DNA from: Alteriqipengyuania bathyomarina_B
GTDB taxonomy: Bacteria > Pseudomonadota > Alphaproteobacteria > Sphingomonadales > Sphingomonadaceae
NCBI RefSeq assembly: GCF_038594605.1
Contig: NZ_JBCFZM010000003.1
Span: 62,001-126,000, forward strand
Reading direction: 5' to 3'
DNA length: 64,000 nucleotides
In this document: positions 1-8,447 of the stretch, one piece after another
Numbering within the stretch: position 1 is the first letter of the stretch
How the letters are laid out: every line of letters begins with the position of its first letter
Notes under the pieces: generated by a model
Database searches by the model: none
What the model was told of the DNA's origin: nothing
What the model saw: the letters and a program-made list of their open reading frames with translations, nothing else
Program-made: the position numbers and the translations under genes

Positions 1-100
1 CTTTCGGCATATGCTTATCCATAGCGCTATCTTGGAAGGCTCGCGCATGCCTGGCGTGTTCAAGCTCAGCGTCAACCATATTCGCTAGCAGTGCCGCCAT
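1..100 (-). CDS. Possible partial ORF at left edge, unknown
   Basis: An open frame begins at an ATG at position 100 on the minus strand and runs off the window edge after about 33 codons without a stop. The peptide begins MAALLANMVDAELEH and is rich in Ala, His and Arg. I do not recognise a family and the piece is too short to judge. Positions 101-327, between it and the broken MarR gene, hold nothing I can identify. Confidence 0.25.
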   Translation of the reverse strand, partial: MAALLANMVDAELEHARHARAFQDSAMDKHMPK

Positions 101-327
101 GCAAACACTCGCTGATTTCACGCTACAGCAGAAACTGAATCCGATGGTCGCTCAAGCTGATAAGGAACCGAACTGCGCTGGGTGAGTGCGGGGGCTCCGG
201 CCACCTCGCCTGCCACGACTGCCGGGATGTTATGATCGCATGCGCTCGGCGTCCCTCATCTGAGCATCAGACCCCCTGAAGGGCAAACGCGGGCGTGAAC
301 GCGGGGCATGGGCTCGATTTCGAGTGA

Positions 328-785
328 TTATGGCTCGCTGCCCAGATTGTCATGCATCCTAGCCAGCGATCCGCGTAAGCGCTCCAGTTCCCCAAAACGG
401 ATCCCCCCGAGCAAGCGAGCATACATTGCATCAGCTTCTACTCGCATCTTGGGAAGTAGCTCGATTGCGGCAGGGCGTAAATGAACCCGCCAAACGCGCC
501 TGTCGTTCTTCGCGCCTGCGTCTTTCCACCAGCTCAAGTTCTTCCAGGCGATCAATAGTCTGGCCGATGCTAGCGCGCTCTAGCTTCAGTTCCCGAGCCA
601 GCTCTGTCTGGGTCATGCCTGGGCTCCGAAAGATAAGCCAATATACTCCATTGCGTCCGCGTGAGCCCGAATTGTTCAACCGAAGAATCGGCGGTCCTGC
701 GCAAACGCCGGGTCACTTCCTCCATAAGAAAGAACAGCCGATCGGTATCGGTGAGGGAACTTGCCCCCCTTTGTATCCGCGTCAT
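328..785 (-). pseudogene. MarR-family regulator broken by two frameshifts
   Basis: Three consecutive minus-strand frames together spell one MarR-type repressor of about 150 residues. The N-terminal dimerisation helix and LTRTQWSILAYLSE lie in one frame (785 down to about 628). The recognition helix PGMTQTELARELKLERASI and following helix lie in the second. The wing and C-terminal helix, with DRRVWRVHL and MYARLLGGI, lie in the third, ending at 328. The breaks fall near 625-630 (inside GAGCCCAGG) and near 500-515. Two independent shifts suggest real decay, although sequencing error cannot be excluded from sequence alone. The gene is divergent from the hydrolase at 880, the classic arrangement for a local repressor, and a perfect palindrome lies between them. 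Confidence 0.75.
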
Positions 786-848
786 AGCCCGTCATGGCAG
801 CCATCTAGGGCAACCTACCATAGCGGATCAGGAAATAAAGCCGTTTAC

Positions 849-864
849 TGTAAATCGATTTACA
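849..864. promoter_or_regulatory. 16-bp perfect palindrome, probable MarR operator
   Basis: TGTAAATCGATTTACA is a perfect inverted repeat. It ends 15 bases before the ATG of the hydrolase at 880 and lies 63 bases upstream of the MarR start. Position, length and AT-rich arms fit a MarR-type operator that could block the hydrolase promoter. Binding is inferred. If the neighbouring MarR is dead, the site is either orphaned or read by a paralogue. Confidence 0.5.
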
Positions 865-879
865 ATATGAGGTTGCGGT

Positions 880-1767
880 ATGCAGTCGCAAACTTTCCAT
901 ATCGGGGGAAATGGTGGCATCTCCATAGCAGCCGAAGCGACCGGAAATGCCGATGCTTTACCGGTCTTGCTCGCGCATGGGGGCGGCCAGACCCGTCACG
1001 CATGGAAACGTGTCACAGCCGATCTCGCCAATGCGGGATTTCGTCCGATCGCAATTGATATGCGCGGTCATGGCGACAGCGAATGGTCTGCCGAGGGCGC
1101 TTACGAAACGCGCGACTTCGCTTCAGATCTCGTTGCGATCGCTTCAAAAATGGACCGCAAGCCAGCGCTCGTCGGGGCCTCCCTTGGCGGGTTGGCCGGA
1201 CTGATCGCCGAAGGACACCTTGCGCCGGGCCGCTTCGCGTCGCTCACTCTCGTCGACATCGCGCCGCGTATGGAGACGGGGGGCGTTATGCGCGTAGTCG
1301 GCTTTATGGAGGAGCACGTGGAGACCGGTTTCTCTTCACCGGACGAAGCGGCAGAGGTCATCGCGCGCTACATGCCACATCGCCGCAAGCGCGGAGCCGG
1401 CAAGGGCTTACGGCGCTATCTGCGAGAGAAGGAAGACGGCCGCTACTACTGGCATTGGGATCCGGCCTTTATCCGCAACATCACACTAGCCAAGCGAAGC
1501 GATCCGGCTCATCAGGAACGCCAGTTTGATGCGCTGAACGATGCAGCCAGCAGGCTTTCGCTGCCATTGCATATTATTCGCGGCGGATCGAGCGATCTGG
1601 TTTCCGAAGACGCGGTCGCGCAATTGCTCGAACTTGTTCCACACGCTGAATACACCGACATCGCAGAGGCAACACATATGGTGGTTGGCGATGCCAACGA
1701 TGCCTTTTCGGCAGCGATACTCGATTTTCTCAAGCGTAATCACAGTCCGCAGGGAGCCGTTACATGA
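880..1767 (+). CDS. Alpha/beta hydrolase
   Basis: A 295-residue cytoplasmic alpha/beta-hydrolase-fold enzyme without a signal peptide. HGGG at 33-36 forms the oxyanion region, the MRGHGDS strand-turn is at 61-67, the nucleophile elbow GASLGG has Ser101, and the likely acid and base are Asp239 and His266 (in THMVVGD). The family includes esterases, C-C hydrolases and haloperoxidase-like enzymes; the substrate cannot be told from sequence. It overlaps the following thioesterase by four bases (ATGA), so the two are translationally coupled. It lies divergent to a broken MarR gene with a palindrome in its leader, so it was probably MarR-controlled. Confidence 0.9.
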   Translation: MQSQTFHIGGNGGISIAAEATGNADALPVLLAHGGGQTRHAWKRVTADLANAGFRPIAIDMRGHGDSEWSAEGAYETRDFASDLVAIASKMDRKPALVGASLGGLAGLIAEGHLAPGRFASLTLVDIAPRMETGGVMRVVGFMEEHVETGFSSPDEAAEVIARYMPHRRKRGAGKGLRRYLREKEDGRYYWHWDPAFIRNITLAKRSDPAHQERQFDALNDAASRLSLPLHIIRGGSSDLVSEDAVAQLLELVPHAEYTDIAEATHMVVGDANDAFSAAILDFLKRNHSPQGAVT

Positions 1768-2177
1768 CCGATAATCTGACAAGGATCGATCCTAAGCGCC
1801 TCGAAGAGATCCTGCAGATTGCCCCGTTTCACCGGTGGCTTGGCCTCACTTTACGGTCATGCTCGAACGAGCAGCTTGAACTGGAGATGCCTTGGCGCGA
1901 CGAGATCGTGTCAAACCCGGCAATCGGTTCAGCGCATGGCGGCGTGCTCGCCTCTCTGATCGATTTAACCGGGCTCTACACCTTATTGTCGCAAGGTACA
2001 GGGGCCAAGGCGACCGCCGATCTGAGGGTCGACTACCACCGCCCGGCAACCTCGGGACCACTCGTAGCATCGGGCAAAATAATCAAGATCGGTAAAAATA
2101 TCTCGGTCGCTGAAACACGTGTATACGGTCCTACTGGCAACCTTTTGGCTAGCGGCCGCGGTGCCTACGTATGCTAA
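1764..2177 (+). CDS. PaaI-family hotdog thioesterase
   Basis: A 137-residue single hotdog domain. The central helix begins at AHGGVLASLIDLTG (about 53-66), the usual active-site region of PaaI/YbgC-like acyl-CoA thioesterases, preceded by a strand carrying PWRDEIVSNP. It probably hydrolyses an acyl- or aryl-CoA in the cytoplasm. The start overlaps the stop of the upstream alpha/beta hydrolase, so the pair forms a two-gene operon. The cognate CoA ester is unknown. Confidence 0.9.
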   Translation: MTDNLTRIDPKRLEEILQIAPFHRWLGLTLRSCSNEQLELEMPWRDEIVSNPAIGSAHGGVLASLIDLTGLYTLLSQGTGAKATADLRVDYHRPATSGPLVASGKIIKIGKNISVAETRVYGPTGNLLASGRGAYVC

Positions 2178-2284
2178 CAGCGTTATCCTAATGGAACTAA
2201 CTGCAGGGCGAAAATTAGCAGGTCTGTTCCTCGAAGACCTGCAAAATAGTCCCACGACTTTCAGAGCGAATTGCGTCGCGATAG

Positions 2285-2560
2285 CCGCCTTCCAATGAGT
2301 GACGTGACCCCCTGATCTTCCCCCCAGCCGGGATTAGAGCCGAGCTGCGTTGATGCGTATGAGCGCGGTTGAAGCAATGGGCTGCGCAGCGGAGCCCGTA
2401 GGGCGTGGCGAAGCAGGCCATTGCTTATCTAGTTCGGCGGCGAACGCCGCCGGTGTCGCGTAGCCAAGGGATGAGGGCGGTCTCTCTCGGTTGTAGTCTT
2501 CCACCTGACCTGCCCCATCAGGGTGGTCCACCGGTTAAGTTAGAGTTCCGGCGGTTGGGG
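2285..2560 (-). mobile_element. IS3-family transposase remnant(s)
   Basis: Minus-strand codons from about 2510 down to 2334 read VEDYNRERPPSSLGYATPAA and then a C-terminal tail ending NAARL. This is the extreme C-terminus of an IS3-type OrfB (DDE integrase core), with nothing upstream of it. Just past its stop, at 2285-2333, is sequence resembling an IS right end. A second similar terminal sequence (CTCTAACTTAACCGG on the minus strand, about 2535-2549) lies immediately upstream of the fragment. The simplest reading is two decayed IS3-like copies fused end to end. Element boundaries are approximate. Confidence 0.6.
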
Positions 2561-2767
2561 TCGCCCTGCTGGGCGGCCTGGAGCGCAGCGTAAGGCAGCA
2601 TGGCAGGACGAGGCAAGATTGTTTGTGGGGCCGGCGGCTGGTAGCCCAGCGAAGAGGGATTCATGCAGCGAACACCGCTGCCGGCCTCTCCCTATCACAT
2701 CATCGACGATATTGAGCACACGGAACTTTTGTTCGGACGCCACCTAGTCGTGAGCAAATAAAAGTTC
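2561..2767. other. Non-coding debris next to IS remnant
   Basis: No recognisable gene. A short plus-strand frame (ATG at 2664, stop at 2760, beginning MQRTPLPASPYHIIDDIEHT) is open but matches nothing I know. It may be a fragment of another mobile element. Confidence 0.3.
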
Positions 2768-2807
2768 GAAAAAGAGGGCTCGACACAGCGAAGCGCCGAA
2801 CCCTCTT
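2768..2807 (-). terminator. Rho-independent terminator of the TonB receptor gene
   Basis: On the minus strand, AAGAGGGTTCG pairs with CGAGCCCTCTT (2772-2782 with 2797-2807, one G-T pair) around a 14-base loop. A T run follows immediately. It lies 18 bases past the stop of the receptor gene that ends at 2825. Confidence 0.75.
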
Positions 2808-2824
2808 GCAATTAGCGAGTAAGT

Positions 2825-5557
2825 TTAAAACTTGCCGCGCACGGTGATGCCGTAAGTCCGCGGTTCCGCAAGAAAAGCGGAGAACGTTTGTTGCGGAGCC
2901 ACGAAAGGCGTGTTGAAGGCCACCTGCGTATACCCAACGTCAAACAAATTATTGACCCATCCCTCGATCGCGAAGCGATCCGCAATATTGGTCAGACCCA
3001 CACGCCCGTTCACTACGACGAAGCTGTCCTGTTCCTTGCTGAAGAGCAGGTCGGAGCCGGTGTTGTAATCACCAGCCATACGAGCGTTCACGAAGACCAG
3101 GCCTTCGAGCCCACTGTCGCCGATTGGCGGCGTCCACGTAAGCGACGATGTTGCCACGATCTCTGGTGCATTCGACAGGTTGTCGCCTGGCAGCAAGCGT
3201 AGTGCGGGGTCGAGCGGTGCCCCGGTATCGTCCCCGATAAGATTGTCTTCAAAGCTCGTATCAGAATAGGTGACGCCAAGGGTAATATCCAAATCACGAG
3301 CGGGCCGTAGATAGGTTTCGATCTCGACACCTTGAGCGATCACACCTGGTGCAACTTCATCGGAAGAGCATGCACCGGTTGTCGCGCTTGCGTCTCTGTC
3401 GGCCCCGCCGAGATCGCTATCGCAACTATTGACCGTCTGCACAATGTAGAACGCCCCATTGAACGTGTTCAACTGGAAGTTACTGAACTCTTGCCGGAAG
3501 CCTGCAATGCTAACCCCGAACTCGCGTGTCGAGTATTTGAGGCCGATCTCATATGCATCGACTGTTTCTTCATCGAACTGCAGCGCGGCTGCCGAGATAT
3601 TGGCCGGATCGAACGCAAGCGGATTTGACAGTGCAGACCTGTCGAGGTTGAAACCGCCCGCCTTGTAGCCGCGTGAATACGAACCGTAGACTAGCAGATC
3701 GGGAGTTGGCTTCCAGCTCAGGATAGCCGTGCCGGTAAACTCCTCTTCTTCGCGCGAGTCTTCGAGAGAAACTCCATCGAGCTCCGATGTCGAATTGCCT
3801 TGGCAGGAAAGGCTGATGATACCACCGGCCAGAGGTGCCAAAGTCGGAACACCCAGAAAGCCTCCGAGCAGATTGCGGTTTGTCGGACAAACCGTGTTGT
3901 CGTTGCGGAAAGTTGCGTCGAAGTCCTTGGTTTCGTTTGTATAACGAAGCCCCAGCGTCAAATCGAGCGTATCCGTGATCGCAAAGATATTATGCGTGAA
4001 GAACGCGAAGTTCTCACTCGTCTGATTGTAGACCTCGCTGACCGTTCCCAAATCGCTGATGCTTGCAAGGTTGTTGATACCTGCGAGGATCGCCGGGGTT
4101 GCAGCGCCGAATGCCGGGCTTCCGGTCAGCGTACCGTCCAATGCCGCCACGTTGGCACCCAGGCAATTGGAAGCCCCCGGATTGACCAAAGCCGGGTTGA
4201 TCGCGATAGCGATGCGGCACGCTACGAAATTGCCGTACTGGGTGCCGAACCGCAGATTGTCACGCACCTGCAGTTCTTCATTGGCGTAATACGCGCCGAT
4301 CAACCAATCGAGTTTGCCATCGAAGGCCTCACCGGTAAGGCGCAGTTCCTGAGTGAATGTTTCAAAGTCTCGAGCAAGAGCATTCTCGGTCGGAGCGCGG
4401 TAGAGAATATCGACAGTAGTGTAATCGGTGTCAGATCCCTGGCTGTTGGCATATTCACGGTAGCCCGTGATAGACGTCAACGTGACGTTCCCGAAATCCC
4501 AATTGATCTCAGCCGAAATACCGTAGTCTTCGGTTTCGCCTTCATAGCTTCTGCCCGGCGTAGGGTACAGGTCGCGGTTGAATGTATCCTGGGTGAGGGC
4601 ACGCGGATCCTGCCCAAGCGCAAGCAACACGGGAACGATCGGATTTGCGGTACTCGTCAGGGCGGCCCCATCCGATGGCCTCGTAAAGGGATCAAATCCA
4701 GCGCTGATCCGTGCAAGCGGAGCAAACTCGGGCTGGACGAACGTCGCGGCACAGCACGCTTCGTCCTTTTTGGAATAATCCCCGACAAGGCGAATGGACA
4801 GGTCGTCATTGGGTTCGAACAGGAGCTGACCGCGGACCAGATAACGATCGCGATTGTTGATCGTCCCGCCGTTGGTAATATCGTTGTAGAAGCCGTCGCG
4901 CTCAAAATACACGCCGTCCACACGCGCAGCTACGGTGTCGCCAAGCGGAGCGTTTATGCCACCTTCGACGCGGATCGCATCATAGTTGCCATAAGTGAAG
5001 GCCCCGTATGCGCTGAAATCGAACTCGGGCGGTGCGGTGTAGATATTGATCAGGCCTGCCGATGAGTTCCGCCCGCCCAGAGTACCTTGGGGACCGCGAA
5101 GGATTTCGACCCTGTCGATAGGGCCGAGCTCACTCAGGGCGCTTCCCGAACGAGAGCGATAGACTCCATCGACAAAAACCGCGACCGAACTTTCCAGACC
5201 AGGGTTGTCGCCGACCGTGCCGATACCGCGAATACGCGCGGAACCGTTAGCTTCGTTGCCGGTGGAAGACACCAGCAGGGACGGTGCAACCTGGTTCAGC
5301 TCACGTATGTCGCTGGCGCCCGAATTCTGGAGGGTTTCTCCGGAAACAGCTGACACGGCGACTGGAACATCCGCCAAGACCTGCGATCGCCCTTGCGCGG
5401 TAACAATGATTACGTTTTGGTCTTCGACATCGGCCCCTTCAACCAGATCCGCATCGGGTTCGCCAACATCCTGGGCGAAGGCGGCTGTCGGTGTGAAGGC
5501 AAGTGCCGCTGCCAATGCACCAAGGGCGCAATGGTGGCGTGATGGAAATCTTTTCAT
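2825..5557 (-). CDS. TonB-dependent outer-membrane receptor
   Basis: A 910-residue receptor. The first ~29 residues are a signal peptide ending AFAQ. A TonB-box-like VIIVTAQ segment follows at about 49-55. The plug domain has the usual VPVAVSAVSG, IRGIGT, VFVDGVYR and RVEILRGPQGTLGGRN motifs, and a long 22-strand-type barrel ends in aromatic Phe (VRGKF). This is the sphingomonad-type receptor that imports hydrophobic or complex substrates, not obviously a siderophore receptor. It is last in the minus-strand arm of the catabolic island, downstream of the P450, ferredoxin and two acyl-CoA dehydrogenases, so uptake of that pathway's substrate is the likely role (inference). It has its own terminator. 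Confidence 0.95.
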   Translation of the reverse strand: MKRFPSRHHCALGALAAALAFTPTAAFAQDVGEPDADLVEGADVEDQNVIIVTAQGRSQVLADVPVAVSAVSGETLQNSGASDIRELNQVAPSLLVSSTGNEANGSARIRGIGTVGDNPGLESSVAVFVDGVYRSRSGSALSELGPIDRVEILRGPQGTLGGRNSSAGLINIYTAPPEFDFSAYGAFTYGNYDAIRVEGGINAPLGDTVAARVDGVYFERDGFYNDITNGGTINNRDRYLVRGQLLFEPNDDLSIRLVGDYSKKDEACCAATFVQPEFAPLARISAGFDPFTRPSDGAALTSTANPIVPVLLALGQDPRALTQDTFNRDLYPTPGRSYEGETEDYGISAEINWDFGNVTLTSITGYREYANSQGSDTDYTTVDILYRAPTENALARDFETFTQELRLTGEAFDGKLDWLIGAYYANEELQVRDNLRFGTQYGNFVACRIAIAINPALVNPGASNCLGANVAALDGTLTGSPAFGAATPAILAGINNLASISDLGTVSEVYNQTSENFAFFTHNIFAITDTLDLTLGLRYTNETKDFDATFRNDNTVCPTNRNLLGGFLGVPTLAPLAGGIISLSCQGNSTSELDGVSLEDSREEEEFTGTAILSWKPTPDLLVYGSYSRGYKAGGFNLDRSALSNPLAFDPANISAAALQFDEETVDAYEIGLKYSTREFGVSIAGFRQEFSNFQLNTFNGAFYIVQTVNSCDSDLGGADRDASATTGACSSDEVAPGVIAQGVEIETYLRPARDLDITLGVTYSDTSFEDNLIGDDTGAPLDPALRLLPGDNLSNAPEIVATSSLTWTPPIGDSGLEGLVFVNARMAGDYNTGSDLLFSKEQDSFVVVNGRVGLTNIADRFAIEGWVNNLFDVGYTQVAFNTPFVAPQQTFSAFLAEPRTYGITVRGKF

Positions 5558-5723
5558 GTGCCTCTCCTCTAAGAATGTGCCCCATCCTAGGCACTAGTCG
5601 ATGTTAGAAACGATGCCGATAAGCGCGTTTCATTTCAAGACTTGGTAGATGAATTGACGGATTATTTCACATTGTCGACAAGCATGTGGCAAAAATGCCA
5701 TGCAGGTCACTACATGCAGGTTT

Positions 5724-6794
5724 CTAGTAGCCAGAAAGCTTGGAAAATCGGTCCTTTAACCAGCTCGACGAACCGAAGCTCTGCTCCAGCACGCGGGCGC
5801 GCTTGAGATAGAAGCCGACGTCGTACTCATCGGTCATGCCGATCCCGCCGTGCAGCTGGATGCCCTCGTTTGCCATGGTGTGCATAACGCGGTTGGCTTC
5901 CGCCTTGGCGATGGTCGCCGCGCGCGCCACGCCGAAGCCGGCATCGACGGCTTGCAGGCCCGCCTCGACCGCGCTGCGCATCTGGGCGAGATCGGCGAAG
6001 AGGTCCGCCATGCGGTGTTGCAGCGCCTGGAAGCTCGCCAGCACCTGGTTGAACTGCACGCGCTGCTTCAGATAGTCGAGCGTGTCGTCGAACACTTGCT
6101 GCGCCATGCCGAGCATTTCGGCTGCGGTGAGCACGCGCGCGCGGTCGAGCACGTCATCGAGCAGGTTGTCGCCGCCATTGGCGAGCTTCTCCGCCGCCGC
6201 GCCGTCGAAGGTGACGTCGGCATGGCTGCGCTGGTCGGTCAGCTTGCGGGTGGTGAGCGCGACGCCGTCGCCTTTCTCGACCAGGTAAAGCCCGTCCTTC
6301 GCCGCGACGACGAACAGGTCCGCACCATGCGCTTCATGGACGAAGGCCTTGGTGCCGCTCAGCTTGCCGTCGGACACACTGGTCTCGATCTTCGCAGGAT
6401 CGTGGCTCGGCCCTTCGTCGACGGCGAGGGTGGCGATGGCCTCGCCGCTCGCCAGCCTGGGCAGCCACCTGGCCTTCTGCTCGTCGCTGCCGCCAAGAAC
6501 GATCGCCGAGGCGGCGACGGTGTTCATCACCAGCGGGCTGGCGGTGAGCGTCTTGCCGAGTTCCTCGACGACGAGGCCCGCGGACAGGAAGCCGAAGTCC
6601 GACCCGCCATGCTCTTCGGGGATGATGACCCCGGCCCAGCCCATCTGCGCCATCGTCGCATAGGCGTCGCGGTTGAAGGCTTCGGGCTCGCCGCTGGCGC
6701 GGACCTTGCGGAATTCGGTGACCGGGCTTTCGTTGACGGTCCATTCGCGCGCCATATCTCGCAGCATTTCCTGTTCTTCGTTGAGAACGGCCAT
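5724..6794 (-). CDS. Acyl-CoA dehydrogenase, short-type subunit
   Basis: A 356-residue acyl-CoA dehydrogenase fold protein with N-terminal helical domain (MAVLNEEQEMLRDMAREW), middle beta domain and C-terminal helices containing QLHGGIGMTDEYDVG. It is shorter than its upstream neighbour of 403 residues and is separated from it by 18 bases. Tandem long plus short acyl-CoA dehydrogenases are typical of alpha2beta2 heterotetramers that act on bulky CoA esters such as steroid side chains (ChsE-type), where each subunit supplies part of the FAD site. Heteromer formation here is inferred. It dehydrogenates an acyl-CoA at C2-C3. Confidence 0.9.
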   Translation of the reverse strand: MAVLNEEQEMLRDMAREWTVNESPVTEFRKVRASGEPEAFNRDAYATMAQMGWAGVIIPEEHGGSDFGFLSAGLVVEELGKTLTASPLVMNTVAASAIVLGGSDEQKARWLPRLASGEAIATLAVDEGPSHDPAKIETSVSDGKLSGTKAFVHEAHGADLFVVAAKDGLYLVEKGDGVALTTRKLTDQRSHADVTFDGAAAEKLANGGDNLLDDVLDRARVLTAAEMLGMAQQVFDDTLDYLKQRVQFNQVLASFQALQHRMADLFADLAQMRSAVEAGLQAVDAGFGVARAATIAKAEANRVMHTMANEGIQLHGGIGMTDEYDVGFYLKRARVLEQSFGSSSWLKDRFSKLSGY

Positions 6795-6812
6795 TGTCCT
6801 TGCTCCCCTCTC

Positions 6813-8024
6813 TTACTGGTGGTCGAGCATGCCGAGCACGCGCTTGGCGATGATGTTGTTCTGGATTTCGGTCGAGCCGCCATAGATGGTGGTCGCCTTG
6901 CCGAAGAGCCACGCGCGCACGGCCCCGAGCTCGCCGTCCGAAAAGCCGTCGCCTTCCCAGCCGAGGCCCTGCAACCCGCGGATTTCGATCAGCAATTCGC
7001 TGCGTTCCTGGCTCAGCTTGGTGCCGAGCTTCTTGAGCACAGAGCTGATTTCGGAGACGCCGCCAGCTGCCTTGCTCTCTTCCATCGCGCGGCGCGCGGT
7101 GAGCAGGAAGCTGTTCCAGCGGATTTCGAAATCAGCGATCTTGTCGCGCAGCACCGCATCGGCGAGTTCGCCGTCGGCGCCCGTCGGCTGGTACTTCTTG
7201 GCGATATCGCCAAGGCTCTGGCCCATGAGTCGGGCGAGGCTGCCGCCGCCCGAGATATTGGTGCGCTCGTGCTGCAGAAGGCGCTTGCCGATGGTCCAGC
7301 CCTGGCCTTCCTCGCCGACGAGGTTTTCCTTCGGGACCTTCACGTCGGTGAAAAAGGTTTCGCAGAACGGGCTGGTCCCGCTGATCATGGTGATCGGGCG
7401 GACTTCGACGCCGGGCGTGTCCATGTCGATCAGCATGAAGCTGATGCCCTTGTGCTTGTCGCTCTTGTCGGTTCGTACAATTGCAAAGCACTTGTCGGCC
7501 CATTGGCCGCCGCTGGTCCAGGTCTTCTGGCCGTTGACAAGGTAGTGGTCGCCCTTGTCCTCGGCAAAGGTCTGGAGGTTCGCGAGGTCAGAGCCGGCAT
7601 TGGGTTCCGAATAGCCCTGGCACCAGCGGATTTCGCCGCGGCAGATCGGCGGAATATGCTCCTGCTTCTGTGCCTCGTTGCCGTATTCGAGCAGCGTCGG
7701 GCCGAACATCATGACGCCCATGCCGCCGATCGGGTTGTAGGCACCCGCCTTGGCGAATTCCTGGTCGATGATCTTGGCCTGCGCCTTGGTGAGGCCGCCG
7801 CCGCCGTATTCCTTCGGCCAGGTGGGGGTGCCCCAGCCGCGCGCGCCCACGGCTTCGCGCCACTTGGTCTGCGCCGGCGTTTCATTGGTGGGGCCGTCCA
7901 CGCCGGCCAGCGCGTTCGACTGGCCCTTGAGTTCGGCGGGAAAATTGTCCGCCAGAAACTGCTGCACTTCCGCGCGGAAGGCGTCTTCGTCGGTCTGGGT
8001 TGCGGGCTCGATTTGTGTGGCCAT
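6813..8024 (-). CDS. Acyl-CoA dehydrogenase, long-type subunit
   Basis: A 403-residue FAD acyl-CoA dehydrogenase. It has the substrate-pocket CQGYSEPNAGSDLA segment, the beta-domain KTWTSGGQWADKCF, and the C-terminal FAD-binding YGGSTEIQNNIIAKRVLG. Its partner is the 356-residue paralogue 18 bases downstream. Both follow the P450 and ferredoxin on the same strand, so they should oxidise the CoA ester of the acid made after terminal hydroxylation (inference). Confidence 0.92.
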   Translation of the reverse strand: MATQIEPATQTDEDAFRAEVQQFLADNFPAELKGQSNALAGVDGPTNETPAQTKWREAVGARGWGTPTWPKEYGGGGLTKAQAKIIDQEFAKAGAYNPIGGMGVMMFGPTLLEYGNEAQKQEHIPPICRGEIRWCQGYSEPNAGSDLANLQTFAEDKGDHYLVNGQKTWTSGGQWADKCFAIVRTDKSDKHKGISFMLIDMDTPGVEVRPITMISGTSPFCETFFTDVKVPKENLVGEEGQGWTIGKRLLQHERTNISGGGSLARLMGQSLGDIAKKYQPTGADGELADAVLRDKIADFEIRWNSFLLTARRAMEESKAAGGVSEISSVLKKLGTKLSQERSELLIEIRGLQGLGWEGDGFSDGELGAVRAWLFGKATTIYGGSTEIQNNIIAKRVLGMLDHQ

Positions 8025-8092
8025 GGGTGTTTTCTCGAAGAATCAAGGAAAGACAGATAAGAATGTAGGCTACGGGGACGAGGATCCCTCCG

Positions 8093-8419
8093 TCAGTATT
8101 GTTGTTCGGGTAGGTGAAGAACCAATCCATCCAGCATCGGCTTCATCGGAATCTGACAGGCAAGGCGACTGTATTCAGTGGTGCCTTCGGCGAACTGCAA
8201 GAGGTCGGCCTCCATTCCATCATGCATAAGCCGACCCACCTTGTCGATCCATTCGGGATCGACATGCACATGACAGGTCGCGCAAGCACATACCCCTCCG
8301 CAATCGCCATCGATACCCGGCACGTCATTGTATAGCGCCGCTTCCCTGGCTGTCTCGCCTTCTTCTATTTCGACCTCCCGTCGCTCACCATCGCTAGCCA
8401 CGAACGTAATTTTGATCAT
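8093..8419 (-). CDS. 2Fe-2S ferredoxin (putidaredoxin type)
   Basis: A 108-residue adrenodoxin/putidaredoxin-like ferredoxin. Cluster ligands are visible as Cys40, Cys46, Cys49 (GDCGGVCACATCH) and Cys88 (LACQ), the C-x5-C-x2-C...C spacing of P450 redox partners; Cys44 is an extra cysteine. I start at the ATG at 8419 rather than the longer upstream frame, because MIKITFVASDG is the usual family N-terminus. It lies 28 bases downstream of the CYP153-type gene, so it is almost certainly the electron donor. No ferredoxin reductase gene is seen in the window. Confidence 0.93.
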   Translation of the reverse strand: MIKITFVASDGERREVEIEEGETAREAALYNDVPGIDGDCGGVCACATCHVHVDPEWIDKVGRLMHDGMEADLLQFAEGTTEYSRLACQIPMKPMLDGLVLHLPEQQY

Positions 8420-8447
8420 CTTGAACTCCGCATTTCGATCTCGAGAG

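Noticed and set aside
5850..8060. 736-codon plus-strand frame opposite the two acyl-CoA dehydrogenases
   Set aside because: Antisense artefact of high-GC codon bias; the dehydrogenase motifs on the minus strand are unambiguous.
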